Assembly: GCA_013407085.1 (NCBI GenBank)
Contig: JACCGJ010000328.1
Span: forward strand, 10,795 to 74,794
Reading direction: 5' to 3'
Length of the DNA: 64,000 nt
From: Atriophallophorus winterbourni
Lineage: Eukaryota > Platyhelminthes > Trematoda > Plagiorchiida > Microphallidae
In this document: positions 10,926-21,527 of the stretch, piece after piece
Layout of the letters: each line of letters begins with the position of its first letter
Numbering within the stretch: position 1 is the stretch's first letter
Notes under the pieces: generated by a model
What the model was told of the DNA's origin: nothing
Seen by the model: the letters and a program-made list of their open reading frames with translations, nothing else
Databases searched by the model: none
Translations under genes and position numbers: made by a program

Positions 10926-12539
10926 TGTTCAAGGCATGCTAGTTTTGACATGTTTAATAGTTCCATCCAATTTCAGACGCGTTCAGATGCCGTATGGTTC
11001 TGTTTGGTTGCTCGTACACGCCACACAAGTTGCTCTTGAAAGGCTTCGAAGATCAGATGCTTTTTATGATGCACAATAATTATCTGCAGAAATGGGTTAA
11101 CGAGTAGCCCGACGTTAGGGAATTTAAGCATTCAGAAATTGAGTCTCCGTGCGAGTGTTAACCGTTTAAAGATAACGCAGCTATAGCATGCAGTCTGGTT
11201 TATGCATGGAAGTAAACGGCTGCCTTGAGAGGAATAAATCAAATAACATAGCATACTAGACAACTATGAATTATGTGGTAAAGACAAAGCCTAATTAGTC
11301 TATCAATCCGGAACGGCGTTGATTAGGTCAAGAACAGTTGACACTGGTTTACGCGTTCACAGATAAACAAATGTGACGAACACTAGTTAAGTTTCAAACG
11401 GCAATGAAACAAATCAGAATGTTAACCTTGATGAATAAAGCCATTTTTTCTTCTTCTTCTATTGGTCTGTCAAAATGTCCTCATTGTGGAGATTTCAATC
11501 CCATTTATTTTTATAACCGCATGTGTTCCTGCATTTGCTGGTAGTCGTTCAAATTGAGGCTTAAATCTACCACACAGGTTCTGCTAATCCTGGGTCCTCG
11601 ATTTAAGCACACTACGTTCTCCCATCCGATGGAAGTTTTATCTAAGCCATTCTTGTTTCCTGCAATCCTCACAGTCAGTCCTATGTTCATACTGGAGAAT
11701 TCGTGAAATTCTAACCAACAAAACAAAAAATATTCGCAAAATATGTCATGTATACCTTGCGCCGAATTTTAGTTTAGAGCGAAAAAATAGGTTAATTAAA
11801 CACTGCTGGCATATTAGAAGGGTAGAACACTTCGACCGGTCTTGGAGCACCTCAAGGATAGCTGCCATTAGGCAGGTGTAATAATTATGCTTATAATTCA
11901 TGTTAATTCAAGGTAAATCATGATTTTAATGATCTAAAAAAAGAAATAATTTATATTAAACATAGGTTAAAAATAATGAATATGCAAAAAGAACAAAGTT
12001 GTTTGGCCATTGTGGAAATTCAGCTAAGTCTAATTGGTTCAGAGTTGCGAACCTCTCTGTTGGGTGAGTCACGTTGTACCTCGGCAACAAGAACACATGT
12101 CTTCGTTATATTGAAATCGTGTGACTCGGCCATGACAACGAACTTCCATGGGCCTCGATATGCACTCAAATACGTGTTAGCTATTTTTTCTTTGCCTCAT
12201 CTGTCTCAGCAACCCATTCTGTACCCTCATACGATCATATAAATACAAACCAGTCTACGGCCAAATATGCATTGGACCTTGGACCTCCACTCAATGTTCC
12301 ACTCCAGACGTGTTCTGTTTTCTGACTGTTGGGTTAAAAACAACGCATCGATTGATATTAGCAACGACTATCTCTGCTACATCATCGGCATCGATCATAC
12401 TACTGCTAAGTGTTTTGTAGTACGGTCACTGTTTTGTAGCGCAGCGGTATACACATTGCAGCAGAGCCATTTCCTTTTGTAACCATTGGGATCATGCTTG
12501 AACAAAGTACTCCATTGTTGGATGCATATAGGTGGTAAT

Positions 12540-13960
12540 TACCGACCGGGACTACCTAATTTGTGACACTACCGAAGGTCCTTCTGAGCAATCCTAAGGT
12601 TTTGCATGACTCTTTGTATACCACAGAACACTGCCGATAAGACTTCAAGTTACTATTAATCCATACACTCAGTTCTTTCTCTTCCGTAACACATGATAGT
12701 TGTTGAGATCCCAGAGAGTTAATCAATTCGAAGAATTTACCGACGATTAACATGTTACATTTTTTCGACGTTTAATGTTGAGCGGTTTGGTAAAGACCTT
12801 TTTACAAGTGCATCGTGATCGTTTTGCAAAAGTTGGCAATCTTCTATGGTGTGCATGCTAGTACAAGTTTTGATATCATCCGCAAATAAAATGACTTTAC
12901 TGTGTACAATCTCAGGTATATCATTCGCTTACACCAGAAAGTGTATTGACCCCAGGACCGAGGCTCGTAGCTTCAACTGGGTTGAATAATGCCCAATCAA
13001 CTTTGATACTGATAAATCTACCATTCAAGTAAACCTGTATCCAGTTCAATAAACATTCACCCACCCCGAGCTGCTCCAATGTCTGTAGTAATATGCTGTG
13101 GTTAATAACCGTCAAAGTCTTCAGACATATCTAAGTAACAAGCATGGATAGGATATCCATTATGCACGGCTCGAGTCCGTTGTCAAGTGTTATGAGTACA
13201 TTGGTAAGACATGAATTTCTTGTCCTAAATCCGTGCTGTGCTATAATGAGGAGATTTTTCGGGTCTAAATGTTTGATAAGTTCATAAGCTACAAATCGTT
13301 CGAGACGTTGAAAGACCACTGGTAACAATATGACTGGTCTGTAGTTAGACACTTCGGATCGGTTCCCTCTTTTGTATATCGGAGTGATTAATCTATTTTC
13401 CCAGTCAATAAGAACCTTGCTACAACTCAGTGGCAGGTTGAAAAGATCGGAGAGTGGTGAGGATAGAGTATGGGCGCATTGTTTTAGAAGGAATGGTGTT
13501 GCATCATCAGCTCCTGATGATTTTTGCATTCATCCCGAGTAGCTTCATTGAGATACTTTTGAGGTTCCCAGCAATGCTCTGAATTGTGATAAATTTCGAC
13601 CTGAATGAACTCGTCTGGGCTGAACACTCTGAAGTAAAATTGAGCTAGTTCATCGGCGGCTTCGAGAGCGGTGGAAGTAAATTCGCTCGTTGTAAGTGAA
13701 GCGGAAACGCCTGTCTTCACCTTGGACTTATTTTTCACGATCTGGAAGAAGAGCTTCGCTGTTCTCTATCCTCCTGGACAAGTTTAGTAACTTTATTCTT
13801 CAGCAAACTATAGGAGTTCAAGGATCCATGGTTTGCCAGCAGTAACTGGTTTCTCAACACACAGTTTCTCACCTTCATCCATTTCCGCGTTTGACTCATG
13901 ATCCTGAATTCAAATCTCTTTTTCAGTTTTCGCATCTAGAATCCAGTTCGATTAGTTCAG
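12540..13960 (-). mobile_element. CR1-like LINE, decayed reverse transcriptase
   Basis: On the minus strand, in order: SSGADDATPFLLK, ENRLITPIYKRGNRSEVSNYRPVILLPV, HGFRTRNSCLTNVL, a short segment with LNWIQVYLNGR, the FADD catalytic motif (12868-12885, reading FADDIK), then WINSNLKSYRQCSVVYKESCK and LGLLRRTFG. This is the polymerase of the same family as 6.5-7.9 kb, broken by several frameshifts and deletions. Extension to about 13960 rests on an Arg/Lys-rich frame at 13735-13935. Confidence 0.8.
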
Positions 13961-14059
13961 AGAGTTTCTTCAGTATTGATGACCTGCATTCTTCAGTATT
14001 AATCGGCCCCTAGTCGGCGATTTCTTGAAGGGCCACGGATAATGCAACCGCATAAATTT

Positions 14060-14475
14060 TTATTATTCGATTTCAAGCTAAAGTTGCTCTTATCAACAAA
14101 AACAATGACTCCACGATAATTCTTTCTCAACGAAACCTACAGATTTCTCCATTATGTACATTGGACGGACTACCCGAAAACCTCATTCCACCATTGCAGG
14201 AAACAAAATCACATTGATAATCGTCCACGGGATAAAAGAGCTTATTAGGCTTCCATCGGGGACTCAGAATTAGCAAAACATGTGTTGGACAATGGACACC
14301 GTGTAAAATGTGAACATGTAGCTGTACCGGGGATAACCATTAAACCTCATCTTAAAAGCTAGTCGGTTGGGGTCGTTAAAATCATGGAGGCTGGAATACA
14401 CGCGGTTAACAAATAAATAAGAGGTATAAATCTCCTCATTTAAAGGTGGCTTTATGTCTCAAGTTTTGCCTAGCT
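14060..14475 (+). mobile_element. Penelope-like element, GIY-YIG endonuclease fragment
   Basis: The frame from 14154 reads MYIGRTTRKPHSTI, the second half of a GIY-YIG nuclease. After a gap come SELAKHVLDNGHRV (around 14265-14306) and KIMEAGIHAVNK, which match the usual tail where Penelope-like proteins have (S/A)xLAxHxxxxxH and an EAxxIxxxxxxxNR step. Only the C-terminal part is visible and it has stops. The boundaries are approximate. Confidence 0.65.
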
Positions 14476-15000
14476 AGTTAGCTTTTGAGATATTTGTGCG
14501 CATTTAACTCTCGAGTAAACTACAGTTTTAACTGTTTCAACGCTTTGCTAGCCAAATAGACCAATTGATCATTTTACCATGACGATGACTAACCTAAAAT
14601 GTTAATAAGTTATAAGGCTAATTAATAACTTTCTATGTTTTGATTAAAAACCTGGGTTTGATGAAGTTTTTGACAAGGGTGGAAGTATGACAATAAATAC
14701 TCTAGCCAACTACTTTTAAAACATGTTTTCGGTGATTTACCCCGGACTACAATTGCTTCTCTAATCTGAGTATGGCATCACGCTTGCTACTAGTGGGGAG
14801 GTTTTGATGACGATGACTATGTAATGATTTTCAGATCGGTTAAATATGATAAGTAACGTTCATCACGATGACTCGTAAATGAATCGATTTCAGTTTAATA
14901 ACTGATAATAGCAAATAGTCCGTCCTTCCAAACCAGTTCTGCACGACATCATACTGACCAAATCATCTGTATCCATTTCTCTGGTTTCATTTATAGTTAT

Positions 15001-17043
15001 TTGAGTGTCCAACACAACAAAGAAACATACAGTTTACTGTTTCAATCTCGCGTGTATTTCCGAATCATACATGACTCACAAAAGGCGTTGGGTGATAAAG
15101 GTGTATTCGTAGTTGTGGAAAATGTTCCGATATGTATCAAGACAAATGTAACATCACTTCGGATGCCGCAACTTGGGAGCAATAAGCTTATCCCCATTTG
15201 TCACCAACTATTGGCAAAAACAATTGATGAAGTGAGTTTATGGAAGTCTTGAGCAACATGCACTGGAAAATTTCCCGCATTGGAATCAATCCTCCACCAG
15301 TTTCGAGCTTCTGTATCGCCAATAATAGAAAACAATGGAGGCGTGTACAATATGCACATATACAAACACTCCTACAACATAGCTTCAAAGATGCGGCGAA
15401 TACAGTTCTATCCGAAAGAAGGAGAACAGCACACGAAATGGTCGAATTAATGGACACAAACGTTTTTCGTTACTGGGAGGGAAAATTAACTGAACCCTTT
15501 CATACAGAGACACGTTCCCCTAGACCATCATTGAGTGTTCACCAAGACCTACTTGATGCTATACCGATTGATCACGAAGAATATGCCCCTAAAGAAATTC
15601 GAGCCAGTGTAACGGGCTTTGAATGCATCAAAGCCGATACGCTTTGCGCGGGAAACTCACATTCACAACGGCTTACCTTGATCTGCTTCAAACTTATGGT
15701 TTCGTACCGCCTCATCTAAATGTTGCACCATTGAAATTTGATCCATGAGGGAATGCCAGCAAACGCCATCAGACTACAGCACAATTTCAGTTACTTTAGT
15801 CCTGATGTGTTAACTGAACATGATCTTGTCTAAAAGGTGGCTTTACCACTTCGAACATCTCTGAAAGTAATACGACTTCCTTCAACGCGATTGATTTTTC
15901 AAAGCAACAGCTCTACTGCATGTTATACTGCGTACCACTCACATTGACTCTATACCGGCATTGGTCGGTAGAATAGATCTGCCAAAGGATTTTGACTCGG
16001 TTTCTCACAACTACATCATTCGCTTTCATGCTACATATGGTGATCCGCACATCCTCAAATAAATTACCGAATGTTGTTTCTATTAAACTTAAGTAAGGTG
16101 TTAAGCAAGATGATCCACTTTCGCCCCTATTGCTCATGATTTGCAAGGAAATCAAGATGCTGAAGGTATTGGACATCTGCTATCTTCACGTTCAATTTAC
16201 CCTTCATAAAAAGCTCCAGTCAATCATCGTATGCAATATCAAGGTTAGCTAGAGAATTTGAGTTCGGCGCCACTAAAGCCAAAACAAAGAATATACTTGT
16301 CATGCCGAAATAAAGCGTTGGATCGATTTTCTCGTCACTCAGTATGAAAATGGCTGCGTCTCACACAGGACACACCCGTTGCGTATCACCACGCACTAAA
16401 TGCATCTGGTGGCCTAGGAATTCCGCATTTCACCACTTCCATGCAGCTAATGCGGTGAAAATGACTTACATCGATCCTGCGATAGGCTGCCACATCTAAA
16501 TGCGCCAAGACTTCTTTCAAACTAGCATCCGTGTGCACCAGGAAGCAGAACGCAGTATTCCAGACGAATGTCCGTGAGGCTTGGGAACAAGAATTGTATC
16601 TATCATCAGATGGTCCCCTGCTCAGATCTCTAATGCAATGCCCACAGTCCACAATAACCAACGTGTATTTTCCTACCTTTACATACGGATGTTACACATG
16701 TGATATATCCTTATGAATACCAAAACACGCAGAGCAAAACGAGGACCATTAGAGGAGGTTGTGGAGGATGCGTCCTTAAGAAAAGCTTAAAACATCCACT
16801 ACAAAACGGAAGATTTACCCATGATGCAGGATGCCGGCCAAACAACAAACTTGTCAAACTTGTCCGCAAACTTCTTCTTCGTCGAAGAGTAGTATTTTTA
16901 TACGAGATGCATGTAGCGCTCCAATGCAGCTACTGTAAAGCTGACATGATCGCTGTAATGGAGGGAATTGCATTGTGGATGGACGTGCAAGTTTACGATT
17001 CAGGACTGGTCCAGTCCACTTGTGAACGTAAACAAAGCAAGTT
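15001..17043 (+). mobile_element. R2-like non-LTR retrotransposon, decayed, left part
   Basis: Frames with several stops together show the order of an R2-type protein. At 15240-15650 a region resembles the segment before the polymerase (NRKQWRRVQYAHIQTL, later IDHEEYAPKEI). At about 16098-16136 lies GVKQDDPLSPLLL, the reverse transcriptase motif usually GVRQGDPLSP. At 16740-17030 come a CGGC-type cysteine pair and a restriction-like endonuclease segment, RRRVVFLYEMHV, then CKADMIAV and WMDVQV; the usual PD motif has become AD. Stops and frame changes show it is dead. It is cut at 17043 by the family A hammerhead array and resumes at 17444. Clade placement rests on motifs only. Confidence 0.65.
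17028..17043. repeat. Target-site duplication, left copy (GTAAACAAAGCAAGTT)
   Basis: Identical to 17428-17443; both border the family A hammerhead array within the R2-like element. Confidence 0.85.
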
Positions 17044-17427
17044 GCGCTTGTATGCCACTGTTAGGTAAGGTTGGTACGGCCAACATGTTCAATCACACGA
17101 GCCCCCACCCATGTAGACCGGGTTTAAAACCAATGACCTTGAATATAAAAGCTCATTTACATGCATCTCCATCACACACACACGACCGGTTTCGTGCTGA
17201 TTGCACTCATCAGGTATGGACAGTAGAATCAGGATTAGCATGCGCTTGAAACAGTGGAAGAATGGTAAACAAGTTGCGCTTGTATGCCACTGTTGAGTAA
17301 GATTGGTACGACCAACCTGTACAATCACACGAGCCCCCACTCATGAAGACTGGGTTTTAAACCCATGACCATGAATATAAAAGCTCTTTTGCATTTATGT
17401 GATGGAGATGCACGCAAATGAGCTTTT
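17044..17427 (-). mobile_element. Hammerhead retroposon family A: tandem insertion with 16-bp target-site duplication
   Basis: The array has one full unit and a second partial one. The same starting sequence (GCGCTTGTATGCC, plus strand) recurs at 17044 and about 17270-17275, a period near 231 bp. It is flanked by identical 16-bp copies of GTAAACAAAGCAAGTT at 17028-17043 and 17428-17443. R2-like coding sequence stops at the left copy and resumes after the right one. The last 30 bases (about 17398-17427) are an inverted piece that can fold back on 17380-17397. The unit carries an intact-looking ribozyme core (separate entry) and a B-box-like stretch. It has no protein. The family resembles Sm-alpha of schistosomes in design. 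Confidence 0.85.
17172..17225 (-). ncRNA. Hammerhead ribozyme, best-preserved copy (family A)
   Basis: On the minus strand the order is CTGATGA (17208-17214), stem II GTGC/GCAC closed by loop AATCA, GAAA (17190-17193), then CCGGTC (17184-17189) with cleavage expected after the C. All invariant core bases are present, including the G-C pair that opens stem II. Stem I can form between CCATAC before the core and GTGTGT after the cut site, about five pairs including a G-U. Stem III would be ACCGGT, which is self-complementary with no room for a loop, so activity may require pairing of two neighbouring ribozymes. Self-cleavage is predicted from the motif, not shown. Confidence 0.82.
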
Positions 17428-17443
17428 GTAAACAAAGCAAGTT
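17428..17443. repeat. Target-site duplication, right copy (GTAAACAAAGCAAGTT)
   Basis: Identical to 17028-17043, exactly 400 bases apart. Confidence 0.85.
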
Positions 17444-17766
17444 CAACAGGCGCGATATCAATTAGTCTATCGCTGACATATAAAAATGTTGGGTTATAAT
17501 GTGGATCGTACTGAACATCATCCAATTGTGCCAACGTTTAATTGATTGCTTTTATGAGAATATTTCAAACATTCTGCAGCATTGAGTATTTACTAGGAGG
17601 AATATTGGTGATGTTTGTGTGAAGGGACTATCTGGCTTACTGAAAATCTGTAATTCCTTCCTGAGAGGAAGTCATACATTTTGAACTGGTTGATTTTGTT
17701 GATTTCAGCGCTGGGCGTCGGTACTGTACGCTCATTTCTGAGCGCACGATTTTATGAAATAAATAA
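17444..17766 (+). mobile_element. R2-like element, right part after the hammerhead insertion
   Basis: The frame interrupted at 17043 (ERKQSK) resumes after the duplicated target with a continuation of the C-terminal region and a non-coding 3' end near 17766 (AATAAATAATAATGA). The end is estimated. Confidence 0.45.
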
Positions 17767-18999
17767 TAATGATGAACATTTTGCATTTGTTGTATGAAAT
17801 CATAGTGTAATTAGCTAACTCAAATGATTAGCCAACAAGGCGGCTGAGGAGAACGCATGTCGCTCTTAAAGTTCAGCACTCCCACTGACCTCACTTTGGA
17901 ACTCTATAACATCTCATCCGGAGTTTAGAAAAATAGTGAAACTTTGGTGATTGCGACCCAGGGATCAAGTAAGTACACACAGACCTTTACAATGTTCGGT
18001 TGCCAAAAATATGAGCCATTGCTACAATAATCTCCATATTATTACATGGGATTACTGACGGACTTGCTGTCAGAATATTCGACAAAACCGACCTTGATGA
18101 CTTGAAACTTGCAAATGTCAACGATTTCTTTTTTTTCAACTTCCCAACAACACTTTTCCAGTAATATGGAGACTTTAAGTTTTCCCTATAATCGTAACGG
18201 CATCTGATCGTCGGCAAACACGTGTTTTTTGCATTATATTAATGAAAATGTGCTTGGCAAACATGGGGCGTGTATTCAAGTATCTGACTTATGATATCAT
18301 TGTACAAAACGCTCATATTTCTCCGACATACCCAATGATTTTTATGAAAAAATATACGATTGGGTAAACGGGATTCAATTGAAGTTTCATTTAATGTTGC
18401 ATAAAATTTAATGTCCCCAATAATAATTGGCTTCATAAACCCTTCGCTTAAAAAGCAGTATAACATAGATTCCATGATTAGTGCAACGAAATATTGCTTA
18501 TGCATATTCTGGCAACCATCATGTTACACAATGCTGTTTAAAATGCATGGAACCCGGTAGATGAGCGAAAGTAAATCAGATGCAATTTGTTGCAACAAAT
18601 ATGCAGATTGCCTCAAAACTAATTCTATCTTGTTTTATAGATATGAAAAACGCACATTTAGTCATTAATGTCATTAACAATACATTTCATCTTTTTAAAG
18701 GTTGAAAAATATTTGTACCGTCAAGTAACGACGTAATGAAATTCGATATGTTCCCACGAGATTATCACAAAAATTATAATGTAAGAATTTATTTAACAAA
18801 AACTGAGACACTTTTTGTTTCGTTTTATCGTAGATAGTGGGCGAAAGAATCCTCGAGGTTTACTTTGAGGAATTTTATTAAATTTGGCAAGGTAATTCGC
18901 TTTGGAGCCACAAATGTTGTTTGTTGCGTATCTCAATCACGATTTTCCAATGTTTTTGAATAATCATAACATAGTGATTCGTATGTTTATTCATTCAAA
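17767..18999. other. Non-coding, two adjoining unrecognised minus frames
   Basis: Frames 18505-18239 and 18217-17987 follow each other on the minus strand and may be one broken coding region of a mobile element, but no motif was recognised. Confidence 0.3.
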
Positions 19000-19502
19000 A
19001 AGCTGTTGTGTGGCGCCCTTCGGTCGATGTCGACCATGGATGTACATCACAATCGCATGAACGTTCATGTTCTACAGCTTTTGGAATGACTAAAAAGTCC
19101 GATTAGGGACGAACTCTCTCTCCCGCAGCGCTGGCAACGAAGGTCAGAACTCGGTTGTATTACATCAGTTGCACGCCCGCGGCGTGATCTGCGTTCAGCA
19201 GCCAAGAGCTGTATCTGCTCCTCCCCAGCTTGCACACAACGCTTTAACAATGCCTCCAATGTGAGCGTTCAAGATCAAGTTCTTCCAAACTCACCGCGTC
19301 AATGACAAGAGCTTTCATATCTCTTTTGCAAACGTCTTTGTACCGCGAGTGCGGTCTGCCTAATGGTCGACTTCCTAATTGCAGCTCACCATAGAGTATA
19401 TCTTCCGGAATACGACCATTTTCCATTCTGTAGACATGACCAAGCCACCGCAGGCGGCGCTGTCGCAATATGGTGAACATGCTTTGTAGACCAGCTTTTA
19501 AA
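19000..19502 (-). mobile_element. RTE-like LINE, 3' fragment
   Basis: Minus-strand frames carry the family C-terminus: RQRRLRWLGHVYRMENGRIP, LLYGELQLGSRPLGRPH-type sequence, KDVCKRDMKAL and RSHWRHC, then QAGEEQIQLLAAERRSRR and a terminal zinc knuckle CQRCGRESSSLIGLFSHSKSC. One frameshift lies near 19250. It is 5'-truncated, and a short inverted piece of the same 3' end follows at 19505-19585. Confidence 0.8.
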
Positions 19503-19504
19503 TC

Positions 19505-19585
19505 ACTTCAAAAAGCTGTAGAACATGAAAATTCATGCGATTGTGATGTACATCCATGGTCGACATTAGTCAAAGGGGGCCAAAA
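19505..19585 (+). mobile_element. RTE-like LINE 3'-end piece, inverted relative to the neighbour
   Basis: TTCAAAAAGCTGTAGAACATG through GATGTACATCCATGGTCGAC to GGCCAAAAACAACAG is the 3' end of the family in plus orientation. With 19000-19080 it forms inverted arms around the fragment. Confidence 0.7.
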
Positions 19586-19607
19586 ACAACAGTGATTCCT
19601 ATCGTTC

Positions 19608-19955
19608 TTTGCCTCCTAGGTTCGATGACGACAATGGTTGTCCATCACAAACACATGAAAATCTGGTGCATAACAGCGATTGAAATCACTAAATATTTTC
19701 GACTCTGGAGGAACAATATTTCTCAGTAATACACATCACTCGAACAATCGGCACGTTTCCATGCTGTCGAACTGATCTGCATTCAGCTGGCGAGAATAGT
19801 ATCTGCTCACCCATATCTTAAAGATGACGTTTCCTGCAGAATCTTTAAAGTGAACGGACAAGAACAAGTTTCGCCCAACTCCAAAGGTCGATGTCAGCAG
19901 CTTCTATATCTGGTTTGCTTAAGTCTTTGTAGCGTAGGCTGTCCAAAAGTCGACT
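19608..19955 (-). mobile_element. RTE-like LINE, old degenerate 3' copy
   Basis: Follows the family order on the minus strand (CCTCCTAGGTTCGATGACGAC, later GATCTGCATTCAGC, GAACGGACAAGAACAAGTT and GTCTTTGTAGCG) with heavy divergence and no open frame. Confidence 0.6.
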
Positions 19956-20899
19956 ATCAGATTTCAACACCGCATGGATTATTCATTTGAAATTCGACAG
20001 ATTGATTCATATTACTGCGTATTAATAAGTAAGCCATTATAGGAAAATCTTTGCATGGTAGTTAGTGAATAGTAATGTTTTCAATCTATATTAGTATTAG
20101 CACGCAATTTATCCAATGTTCCGTGTTTCGTGCCTCAGCAGCATGTTCATACGGAATGTTGTCATAATTACCTGAAGTATATTATTGATTAGACCGTTTT
20201 GGGCATATTTTAGTAAAAGGACACTTTGTATTAGTATTGAGCATAGTAGCAACCAGCCATATTCATGCTGTTGTGATGAATGTTTGCACTACAATACATC
20301 GTTGAATCCTAATTTCTAAACACGCCTTAGTTTAACACGTTGAATGCGATGGCGGAAACTGCCATTTTCTATAATTTCAACCCTTTATATCAAATTATCG
20401 ACATCGTCTGCAACGAAAATAACACTAAGGTTAATTTTTATGTTGTTTTTAAATATTCTCTAATAATCTCTAAAGCGACCCGCGAGTGGGTCGTATCGCA
20501 ATCAACGTGGTAAGTGGATAACCAAAAACTTCTGAATATTAGTTTCATCTGTCAACCACTCCGTAGCGAATTCAAATATAAAGGTCCTTATTGAAAGTTG
20601 TCAAACAGGAGCCCTCGGTTGGCATACACATAATAACACAAGAGCAAGGAGCACAATAAACAATCACTGAAATGTATCACAAACGCACGAGATGTTTAGC
20701 AACAAAAGAATAGTATGAATAACATTCAAATGACTGACACATTTTCTGCAGTATCAAAAGAAGGATGAAATAAAATGAACGAGGTGCAATCGGTGATGGC
20801 TCGAGTGGAGCTAGTTAGTGGGAAATTACTTGGCAAATCAGATCAAGTGATAACCAACATAGGATCACCGAGCATTGCATCAGTGGTTACGTAACAACA

Positions 20900-21110
20900 T
20901 TTAAGAGATAAACGTGTGTTTATTTCTTCTGATACACTGAATAAAGCGTCATTCCCAAACGGAGTAAGCGTATATTCTGCTGTCGGCTGCGAAACATATA
21001 TAACACAGTCTGCGTGCAACTGTCTCCGATCAGCCGATTACTGCTTATCGCAATAAACACTACGAGACAGATTAGTCGGACAGTTTAGTCGTATAAACCG
21101 CTGTGGATCA
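20900..21110 (+). other. Possible solo LTR or promoter-like block
   Basis: TATATAA near 20996 is followed about 55 bases later by AATAAA near 21052, with a moderately GC-rich stretch between them, the spacing typical of a short LTR. No clean TG...CA ends, repeat partner or target duplication was found. Confidence 0.25.
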
Positions 21111-21124
21111 TGAAACTGACAAGT

Positions 21125-21172
21125 GTTTGTGATGTACATCCATCGAGGAAATCTACAAAGGGAGGTCAACAA
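21125..21172 (+). mobile_element. RTE-like LINE, 3'-end scrap
   Basis: GTGATGTACATCCATCGAGG through GGAGGTCAACAACAA matches the last bases of the family. Confidence 0.5.
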
Positions 21173-21527
21173 CAATAAATATATTTGTCATATGCATGCT
21201 AACAAAACAACCGATTCAGGGTTTATTGTGTTACGAGATACGGGGATGATCATGCCTATCGTTTGATTGCCAGTGCTTAGGGGCGAATATAGATGCAATA
21301 AAACTCTATTGATGAACATACTGAATGGGGAATCGGCATTTAATAGTACAAGAAGTTTTTAATCTCAATCGGTATGACCACAACAAACTACACCAAAAAA
21401 TAGCTGTCTACGCGATTGTGATCGGTATAATCACCGAGCCTCATGCCACTTCAGTCTGATGAAGACAAAATAAAATTGATTAATCTATATATTACAATAC
21501 AACCTTGGCTTAACAATCATAATTAAT

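Larger units (their letters stand above)
7874..12539. other. Non-coding between LINE fragments
   Basis: Apart from the RTE-like scrap (9059-9150) and the inverted family A pair (10516-10925), I see only AT-rich unique sequence. Frames at 11976-12242, 12267-12482 and 11511-11726 are unrecognised, and their moderately higher GC hints at another decayed element. Confidence 0.4.

Noticed and set aside
13484..13738. Separate host gene on the minus strand
   Set aside because: It continues the order of the decayed CR1-like polymerase frames on either side.
18239..18505. Minus frame as a host gene
   Set aside because: No recognisable domain, no splice sites, and it adjoins another broken frame; more likely an old mobile element or chance.
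21456..21475. CTGATGA on the plus strand near the BAMBI-like stop
   Set aside because: The following AGACAAAATAAAATT cannot form stem II and GAAA is absent.
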